Source of the DNA: JACDCY01 sp964350145
GTDB lineage: Bacteria; Gemmatimonadota; Gemmatimonadetes; Gemmatimonadales; Gemmatimonadaceae
Reading direction: 5' to 3'
Length of the DNA: 29,326 nt
Assembly (NCBI GenBank): GCA_964350145.1
Contig: CAYGJL010000035.1
Coordinates: 1 to 29,326 of the forward strand
This document shows, in pieces, positions 23,947-29,326 of this stretch. The translations under genes were made by a program, and so were the position numbers. The notes under the pieces were generated by a model. The model did not search any database. It saw nothing but the letters and a program-made list of their open reading frames with translations, and was not told the DNA's origin. Numbering within the stretch: the stretch's first letter is position 1; every line of letters begins with the position of its first letter.

Positions 23947-25292
23947 CGCAGCCGCGCGGTGGCGTCCAGTTTGCGGTCCAGGGCGGGGTCACTGACGCGC
24001 GCGTGCTCGCCGCCGAGGTGTGCGCCGACCTACGGAACGGGGAGATGCTGGATTCGTCGTTCGAGCGCCGCGCCGCACCGCTCGACTCGCGTGACCGCCG
24101 CTGGATGCAGGAACTCGTGTACAGCATGCTCCGCCGGCGCGCGCGGCTGGACGCGATTCTGTCGTCGCGCGTGCGCGGCGGGCTCGCGCGACTCGATCCG
24201 GACCTGATCGATCTTCTGCGCCTCGGCGTGGATCAGCTGCTGTACATGGGCAGCGTTCCCGCCTACGCGGCGATCGCGCAGACAGTCGAGCTGGCGAAGC
24301 GCCGGCACGGGATCGGGGCGAGCAAGCTGGCCAACGCGGTGCTGCGGCGCGTCGATCGCGAGCGCGAGGACCTCGCGGCAAGTGTGGACGGCGACGAAGT
24401 GGATCAGCTGGCGCTGGAGCACTCGCATCCGCGCTGGATCGTGGCGCGCTGGCTGGACCGGTACGGCCGAGGCGAGGCCGTGCGGCTGCTGGAGATCAAC
24501 AACACCGAGCCGCCGTTGATCGCGCGGCCGTACGGGATCGTCCGCGAGCAGCTCGAGGCCACCCTGGAGGCGGCCGGTGTGCGGGTCGCCGAGGCGCCGC
24601 TGGTGGCGGACAGCATCGAGCTGAAGGGCGCCGCCGCGCTCACCGAACTGGGCGCGTACAAGCAGGGACTTTTCTTCATCCAGGATCCCGCGTCCACGCT
24701 TGTGTCCCGGTACGCCGCGATCTCCCCGGGCGTGATCGTAGCCGACCTGTGCGCAGCGCCGGGCGGAAAATCACTGGAGATGACGCGCGTGGCGGGAGCC
24801 GTAGTAGCGAGCGACCGGTCGCAGACGCGCCTCCAGCGCGTGCTCGCCAACGTCAAGCGGCTCGAAGCGCGCGACCTGCTCGCGTTCGTCGGCGACGCGC
24901 GACATCCCGCGATCAGGCCGGTGGACGTCGTGTTGATAGATGTGCCCTGCACCGGCACCGGCACTTTCCGCCGCCACCCGGACGCGCGCTGGAGACTGCG
25001 GCCGTCCGATCTCGCAGTCATGACCAACCTGCAGCGCGCCATCTGTCGCGGTGCCGCCCGCGTCGTCAAGCCGGGGGGACTCCTCATCTACAGCACCTGC
25101 TCGCTCGAGCCCGAAGAGAACGAGGAGCAGGTCGCCACGTTTCTCAAGGAGCACCCGGACTTCGTGCTCGAGCCGCCGCCGTCCGGTGAGATTCCGCCGG
25201 AGGTTCTCGACGCCGGCTTCCTCCGCGTGCTGCCGCAGCGCCATGGCGCCGACGGCGCGTTCGCGGCAAGACTTCGAAAGGTCGTCATGTGA
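23943..25292 (+). CDS. rsmB: RsmB, 16S rRNA (cytosine-967-C5)-methyltransferase
   Basis: A 449-residue protein with an N-terminal NusB-like RNA-binding domain (about 18-145) and a Rossmann methyltransferase domain. The SAM-binding motif is DLCAAPGGKS (268-277). The two family cysteines are Cys336 (DVPCTGTGTFRRHPDARWR) and Cys386 (YSTCSLEPEENE), the latter the nucleophile. The GTG at 23943 overlaps the thiG stop; the longer open frame lies within thiG and is rejected. The stop overlaps the next GTG. Confidence 0.95.
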   Translation: MTQPRGGVQFAVQGGVTDARVLAAEVCADLRNGEMLDSSFERRAAPLDSRDRRWMQELVYSMLRRRARLDAILSSRVRGGLARLDPDLIDLLRLGVDQLLYMGSVPAYAAIAQTVELAKRRHGIGASKLANAVLRRVDREREDLAASVDGDEVDQLALEHSHPRWIVARWLDRYGRGEAVRLLEINNTEPPLIARPYGIVREQLEATLEAAGVRVAEAPLVADSIELKGAAALTELGAYKQGLFFIQDPASTLVSRYAAISPGVIVADLCAAPGGKSLEMTRVAGAVVASDRSQTRLQRVLANVKRLEARDLLAFVGDARHPAIRPVDVVLIDVPCTGTGTFRRHPDARWRLRPSDLAVMTNLQRAICRGAARVVKPGGLLIYSTCSLEPEENEEQVATFLKEHPDFVLEPPPSGEIPPEVLDAGFLRVLPQRHGADGAFAARLRKVVM

Positions 25293-26059
25293 GCTGGCGC
25301 CCCGCGCCGCGCCACGCCTTCCCGTACCTGATGACCGCCGCCGGCGGTTTTTTGCTCGCGTACCTGCTGATCTTCCTGTTTGCGTTTCCCGCGGACGTGA
25401 TACCCGACGACGCCGAAGTGCCGAGCGTGGTGGGGCTCTTGTACTCGGACGCCGCGCAACGGATCGAGAAAGCCGGCTTTCACGCCGTCCAGGGCGAATC
25501 GCGCTTTCACCCGCGGGCGCGGGAAGGCACGGTGCTGCAACAGGACCCGCCCGCCGAGAGCAGCCAGAAGCGCGGGATAGACGTGCGGCTGGCCGTGAGC
25601 GCGGGCCAGCGGAGCGCGCCGGTCCCGCAGGTCACCGGACTCGGCGAGCAGCAGGCGCGCGTGGCGATCGCGAACGCGGGCTTCGATCTGGGCACGGTTC
25701 GCCGGGAAGCAAGCGACCAGCCGCGCGGCTCGATCATCGCGAGCAGCCCGCCCCCGGGTGAAGTGCTGCAGCTCCCCGCGAGCGTGCACATCGTCGTGAG
25801 CGACGGCCCCGCGATCATCATCGCTCCTGATCTCGTGGGCAGGACCCTCCCCGACGCCCGCTCGCTGCTGGAGCAGATCGGTCTCCGCGTCGGCGCGGTC
25901 GGGCGGGACACCAGTTCGTTCCAGCCGGAGAACACGATCCTCTCGCAGTCGCCGCCAGCCGGACAGTCAGTGTCGGCGGGTGGGCGGATCAACGTGGTGG
26001 CGTCGCGCTTCCCTCCCGTATCGCCGCTGCACGTGCCTCCCCGATCCGACTCACAATGA
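25289..26059 (+). CDS. Single-pass membrane protein with three PASTA domains
   Basis: A 256-residue protein. A short basic N-terminus and one membrane segment (about 12-34) are followed by three consecutive PASTA domains at about 42-106, 112-174 and 179-241, each with the (V/A)PxVxG opening and a QSPPAG-like turn (LQQDPPAESS, IASSPPPGEV, LSQSPPAGQS). PASTA domains bind peptidoglycan fragments or beta-lactams in kinases and PBPs. Here there is no kinase or transpeptidase domain, so it could be a periplasmic envelope sensor or scaffold. The GTG at 25289 overlaps the rsmB stop (GTGA) and its stop overlaps rpe. Function unknown. Confidence 0.88.
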   Translation: MSWRPAPRHAFPYLMTAAGGFLLAYLLIFLFAFPADVIPDDAEVPSVVGLLYSDAAQRIEKAGFHAVQGESRFHPRAREGTVLQQDPPAESSQKRGIDVRLAVSAGQRSAPVPQVTGLGEQQARVAIANAGFDLGTVRREASDQPRGSIIASSPPPGEVLQLPASVHIVVSDGPAIIIAPDLVGRTLPDARSLLEQIGLRVGAVGRDTSSFQPENTILSQSPPAGQSVSAGGRINVVASRFPPVSPLHVPPRSDSQ

Positions 26060-26721
26060 CCGTCCGAATCGCTCCCTCCATACTCAGCGCCGATTTCGCG
26101 CGCCTCGCCGACGAGATCGCGATGTGCGAAGCCGGCGGCGTCGACTGGATTCACATTGACGTCATGGACGGACACTTTGTGCCCAACCTCACGTTCGGCG
26201 CGAAGGTCATCGAGACGGTGCGCAAGCTGACCGCCTTGCCGCTGGACGTGCACCTCATGGTGCTGCAACCGGAGAAATATTTCGACAGCTTCGCGAAAGC
26301 CGGCGCCACGACGTTGACGATTCACGTGGAGACGGCGCCGCACCTCCAACGGCAGCTCATGAAGATCAAGGACCTCGGCTGCCGCGCGGGCGCCGTGGTG
26401 AACCCGGCGACGCCGGTCGACACTCTGTCGGACGTGGTCCAGGACCTCGACCTGCTGCTGGTCATGTCGGTCAATCCCGGCTTCTCGGCGCAGAGCTTCA
26501 TCCCCGCGTCGCTCGCGAAGGTCGCGCGCGCGAGAGAGATGCTGGACGCGGCCCGAAGCGCCGCGAACCTGGAGGTGGACGGCGGAATCGGGCGCGAGAC
26601 GATCCGCGACGTGTGGCGCGCCGGCGCGGACACGTTCGTGGCTGGGAACGCGATCTTCGGCGCGAGCGATCCGCGGGCCGAGATCGCCGCGCTGCGGGCG
26701 CTCTGCCGGGAAACGGCCTGA
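26056..26721 (+). CDS. rpe: Ribulose-phosphate 3-epimerase
   Basis: A 221-residue TIM-barrel enzyme that interconverts ribulose 5-phosphate and xylulose 5-phosphate in the pentose phosphate pathway. Metal ligands are His33, Asp35 (WIHIDVMDGHFVPN), His66 (DVHLMV) and the Asp in LEVDGGIG. The phosphate-binding loop is AGADTFVAGNAIFG, and SVNPGFSAQSFIP gives the flexible active-site loop. It overlaps the PASTA gene by 4 bp and is followed after 2 bp by the thioredoxin-like gene. Confidence 0.97.
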   Translation: MTVRIAPSILSADFARLADEIAMCEAGGVDWIHIDVMDGHFVPNLTFGAKVIETVRKLTALPLDVHLMVLQPEKYFDSFAKAGATTLTIHVETAPHLQRQLMKIKDLGCRAGAVVNPATPVDTLSDVVQDLDLLLVMSVNPGFSAQSFIPASLAKVARAREMLDAARSAANLEVDGGIGRETIRDVWRAGADTFVAGNAIFGASDPRAEIAALRALCRETA

Positions 26722-26723
26722 CG

Positions 26724-27269
26724 GTGCCGCTGAGACGCGTCGCGCTGCTCCTGTTCTTCGCCGCGACGATCGTCGGCGGTTTCTTTAGCGTGCGCGCCCT
26801 GCGCCAGGATCTCGCCACCGCCGGCGTGGGATCGCGGGCGCCGGGCTTCACCGCCGCCACGCTCGACTCCGTGCCGCGCACAAAATCGCTAGCCGATTAC
26901 TCCGGCGCCGTCGTGCTGCTGAATCTCTGGGCCACATGGTGCGCACCGTGCCGCGTGGAGATGCCCAGCATCCAGAACCTGCACGACGCCTACGCCACCA
27001 TGGGACTCAAGGTCGTGGCCGTCAGCGTGGACGCCGGCGGCACCGAGGAGCAGATCCGCGCGTTCGCCGATTCGCTCGGTCTCACCTTCGAGATCCTGCA
27101 CGATTCGACCGGTGGAATCCAGCGGGCCTATCTCACCACGGGAGTGCCGGAGACTGTAGTGATCGGCCGCGACGGCATCATTCGCAAACGCGTCCGCGGT
27201 GCGATCCATTGGGATTCGCCGGCCAACCGCGCGTTGGTGGAGCAGCTGCTCGCAAAGCCGGCGAGCTGA
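26724..27269 (+). CDS. TlpA/ResA-type membrane-anchored thiol-disulfide oxidoreductase
   Basis: A 181-residue protein with an N-terminal signal anchor (about 5-24) and a periplasmic thioredoxin fold. The active site is WCAPC (Cys73, Cys76) in LWATWCAPCRVEMPS, and the cis-proline is in GVPETVVIG. KVVAVSVD and the insert after it are typical of TlpA/ResA. These proteins reduce cytochrome c apoprotein or other envelope thiols; no cytochrome maturation gene is in view to choose among them. The start is a GTG at 26724, two bases after rpe. tsaD begins 1 bp after its stop. Confidence 0.92.
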   Translation: MPLRRVALLLFFAATIVGGFFSVRALRQDLATAGVGSRAPGFTAATLDSVPRTKSLADYSGAVVLLNLWATWCAPCRVEMPSIQNLHDAYATMGLKVVAVSVDAGGTEEQIRAFADSLGLTFEILHDSTGGIQRAYLTTGVPETVVIGRDGIIRKRVRGAIHWDSPANRALVEQLLAKPAS

Positions 27270-27270
27270 A

Positions 27271-28326
27271 GTGGCGTTGATTCTCGGGATCGAGACGTCG
27301 TGCGACGAGACGTCCGCGGCGGTCATCGAGCGGATGGGATCCGGCAGTCCGACGCTGCGCTCGCTCGTGATTCTGTCGCAGGACGTGCACGCGGTGTTCG
27401 GCGGAGTAGTGCCCGAGATCGCGGCCCGCGCTCATCTGACCAGCATCGTTCCAGTGGTGGACAAGGCGCTCGCCGATGCAGGCTCAAAGCTCAGCGACCT
27501 GGACGCGATCGCCGTCACGCACGCGCCCGGATTGATCGGGGCGCTTCTCGCGGGCGTGTCGTACGGCAAGTCGCTCGCGTTTTCGCTCGGCATCCCGGTG
27601 GTGGCCGTGCACCACATGGAAGGCCATCTCTTCGCCGCGTCGCTCGAGGATCCCGACGCCGAGCCGCCGTTCATGGCGCTGTTGGTCTCCGGCGGCCACA
27701 CCATGCTGATCGATTGTCCGGAATGGGGCAGCTACGATCTGCTCGGCGCGACGCGCGACGACGCAGCGGGCGAGGCATTCGACAAGGTCGCAAAGCTCCT
27801 GGGACTGCCCTATCCCGGTGGGCGGTACGTCGAGGAGTTGGCCGCGCGCGGAACTCCGGGCCGCTTTAGATTCAAACCCCCGATGCTCGATGGGACGTGG
27901 AAGGAGAACACGCCCGGGTACCACGACGTCTCCTTCAGCGGGCTCAAGACCGCCGTGCTCAACGCGGTGCGGGGGTCGAAGGACCTCGTGGCCGACCGCG
28001 CTGACATCGCGCGCGGTTTTCAGGACGCGCTGATCGCTACGCTGGCGGAGAAGTCGGTGCGCGCGGCAGACGAACGCGGTCGCTCACGCATTGTCCTCGG
28101 CGGCGGCGTGGCGTGCAACCGGACGCTGGTCGCGGCCACTCGAAAGCGCGCCGAGCGAATCGGCGCGACGGTCCATTGCGCCTCCCCCCGGCTCTCCACC
28201 GACAACGCCGCGATGATCGCGCGCGCGGGGCTCTTTCACTTCGAGCGCGGCGAGCGCGGCGACCTGTCTATGAACGCGTACGCGACCCTTGCGATCCCCG
28301 GACTGACGAATGCTGTTGGCTATTAG
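27271..28326 (+). CDS. tsaD: TsaD, tRNA N6-threonylcarbamoyladenosine transferase
   Basis: A 351-residue ASKHA-fold protein that transfers threonylcarbamoyl to adenosine-37 of ANN-decoding tRNAs, working with TsaB and TsaE. The N-terminus ALILGIETSCDETSAAV is diagnostic. The metal site is His115 and His119 (HHMEGH), and the phosphate loops LLVSGGHTMLI and GATRDDAAGEAFDKVAKLLGLPYPGG are present. The start is GTG at 27271, one base after the previous stop. The stop TAG at 28324-28326 falls at the edge of a heptamer repeat tract. Confidence 0.97.
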   Translation: MALILGIETSCDETSAAVIERMGSGSPTLRSLVILSQDVHAVFGGVVPEIAARAHLTSIVPVVDKALADAGSKLSDLDAIAVTHAPGLIGALLAGVSYGKSLAFSLGIPVVAVHHMEGHLFAASLEDPDAEPPFMALLVSGGHTMLIDCPEWGSYDLLGATRDDAAGEAFDKVAKLLGLPYPGGRYVEELAARGTPGRFRFKPPMLDGTWKENTPGYHDVSFSGLKTAVLNAVRGSKDLVADRADIARGFQDALIATLAEKSVRAADERGRSRIVLGGGVACNRTLVAATRKRAERIGATVHCASPRLSTDNAAMIARAGLFHFERGERGDLSMNAYATLAIPGLTNAVGY

Positions 28327-28357
28327 CTGCTCGCTGCTAGCTGCTAGCTGCCAGCAG
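28325..28357 (+). repeat. Heptamer tract between tsaD and lgt (AGCTGCT units)
   Basis: Units AGCTGCT, CGCTGCT, AGCTGCT and AGCTGCC followed by AGCAG form a 7-bp-period tract. It begins at the tsaD stop codon and ends 5 bp before the lgt TATCAT box. The period and the GCTG core match the tract before yebC read on the opposite strand. Confidence 0.8.
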
Positions 28358-28361
28358 ACGT

Positions 28362-28367
28362 TATCAT
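28362..28367 (+). promoter_or_regulatory. Putative leaderless -10 box of lgt (TATCAT)
   Basis: TATCAT is followed by exactly six bases (TGCCCC) and the ATG at 28374. The -35 region coincides with the heptamer tract and contains no recognisable hexamer. Confidence 0.5.
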
Positions 28368-28373
28368 TGCCCC

Positions 28374-29213
28374 ATGCCTGACAGCCCGTACGTCATCCAC
28401 CAGCCCTTCGTTTACCACCTGGGTCCGCTCGAGGTCGGCGGATTCGGCCTAGCGATGCTGCTGTGCTTCGTCATCGGCCAGATCCTGCTCACGCGCGAGC
28501 TCACGCGGCGCGGGCACGATCCGGCGCCGGTGGGGGATCTCGTCTTCGCCGCCGTAGTCGGCGGGCTGCTCGGCGCCAAGATCTACTACGCCATCCTCGT
28601 GCAGGACATGGACGCGCTGTTCGATCGGGCGGGGTTCGTGTTCTGGGGCGGATTGATCGGGGGGATAATCGCCACGAGTCTCGTGGTACGCTTCAAGAAG
28701 CTGCGCTGGAGCACGATCAGCGACGCGAGCGCGATCAGCCTCGCCGCGGCGTACTCGGTGGGGCGAACGGGGTGCTGGGCCGTGGGCGACGATTACGGCC
28801 GCCCCTGGAACTCGCCGCTCGCGGTGCAGTTTCCCGAAGGCGCGCCGCCCTCCACCGCCGCCAACATGTCGCAGCTCTTCGGCGTCAGCTTCCCGGCGGG
28901 CACGGACCCGTCGGCGGTAATCGCCGTGCACCCGACCCAGATTTACGAGGTCATCCTCGGCTTCGTCATGTTTCTGATCGTCTGGCGCCTCCGCGACCAC
29001 AAGCACGCGGCGGGTTGGTTGTTCGGACTGTACGCGGTGCTCGCGGGACTCGAGCGGTTCGCCATCGAGTTCGTGCGCGCCAAGGACGACCGCTTCTTCG
29101 GCGGACTTACGCTCGCGCAGATGATCGCGCTCGGGTTCGTGGCCGCCGGCGTGGCGTGGATGTACTCGCGCCGTGACACCGGGCCTGGTAGGCCGGGGAT
29201 ATACGCTTCGTGA
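28374..29213 (+). CDS. lgt: Prolipoprotein diacylglyceryl transferase (Lgt)
   Basis: A 279-residue polytopic inner-membrane enzyme that attaches diacylglycerol from phosphatidylglycerol to the lipobox cysteine, the first step of lipoprotein maturation. About seven membrane helices can be drawn. The Lgt signature reads GRTGCWAVGDDYGRPW (130-145), HPTQIYE follows, and ERFAIEFVRAKDDRF supplies the late conserved arginines. The HGGLIG block of enterobacterial Lgt reads WGGLIGG (91-97). The start at 28374 is set by the TATCAT box and by the N-terminus lacking upstream conservation. It may be its own transcription unit after a 47-bp gap. Confidence 0.96.
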   Translation: MPDSPYVIHQPFVYHLGPLEVGGFGLAMLLCFVIGQILLTRELTRRGHDPAPVGDLVFAAVVGGLLGAKIYYAILVQDMDALFDRAGFVFWGGLIGGIIATSLVVRFKKLRWSTISDASAISLAAAYSVGRTGCWAVGDDYGRPWNSPLAVQFPEGAPPSTAANMSQLFGVSFPAGTDPSAVIAVHPTQIYEVILGFVMFLIVWRLRDHKHAAGWLFGLYAVLAGLERFAIEFVRAKDDRFFGGLTLAQMIALGFVAAGVAWMYSRRDTGPGRPGIYAS

Positions 29214-29234
29214 CGATGGTTCAGGGATTCTGAC

Positions 29235-29268
29235 GGGGAATCCAAGTTTGGAGTGTGGCAGTTTGGGG
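29235..29268 (+). repeat. Half-copy of the dispersed palindromic repeat (copy 2)
   Basis: This stretch matches the reverse complement of the right arm at 13386-13427 in about 31 of 34 positions, including the core GGAGTGTGGCAGTT. A degenerate opposite arm (AACTGC...CACTGCCAC) may follow at about 29289-29309. The final 113 bp of the window (29214-29326) contain nothing else I can identify. Confidence 0.75.
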
Positions 29269-29326
29269 TGAGGAGTGTCGAGTATATCCAACTGCTCCGC
29301 ACTGCCACCCGCTCACTGCGATTGCG

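Noticed and set aside
13932..28357. Short repeats as a possible CRISPR array.
   Set aside because: Units are 7 bp, directly tandem, without spacers, and no cas gene is near.

Overview
The window is a continuous, high-G+C bacterial chromosome segment packed with 31 recognisable genes: 11 in the left part and 20 in one long plus-strand block. It has no rRNA, no tRNA, no phage or transposase gene and no CRISPR array. The gene content (PBP1A, LpxL-type acyltransferase, MsbA-type exporter, Lgt) indicates a diderm. A REC-PglZ (PorX-type) regulator, the gene order rsmB - PASTA protein - rpe - tlpA-like - tsaD - lgt, and the codon and base composition suggest a Gemmatimonadota-like organism. That placement is an inference from family resemblance, not a search result.

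Left part (1-13246). A minus-strand pair, the class A penicillin-binding protein PBP1A and a truncated metal-dependent amidohydrolase, is divergent from tyrS on the plus strand. tyrS meets, tail to tail, an eight-gene minus-strand operon that reads 13246 to 4018: PorX-like REC-PglZ regulator, MsbA-like ABC exporter, two GT-B glycosyltransferases, LpxL-like acyltransferase, a DppC/OppC-type permease without partners, a glucose/sorbosone dehydrogenase-like lipoprotein and a GNAT acetyltransferase. Most junctions are 1-4 bp overlaps (ATGA or TGATG), so translation is probably coupled. Together the first five genes look like a signal-controlled envelope glycolipid module.

Right part (13476-29213). 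Twenty plus-strand genes are mostly housekeeping. They comprise a small unknown protein, yebC, the Holliday-junction set ruvC-ruvA-(aminotransferase)-ruvB, the queuosine pair queA-tgt, yajC, def-fmt, a thiamine thiazole group (tenI-like, thiS, thiG), rsmB, an orphan PASTA membrane protein, rpe, a TlpA-type thioredoxin, tsaD and lgt. Overlapping start and stop codons again dominate.

Non-coding signals are the least ordinary part. Six of the seven genes with a real upstream gap carry TANNNT ending 6-8 nt before the start codon, the layout of leaderless promoters. A ~40-bp-arm palindrome upstream of the unknown gene has a second relative just after lgt. Heptamer tracts of related sequence lie directly before yebC and lgt, and a 68-bp inverted repeat separates queA from tgt.
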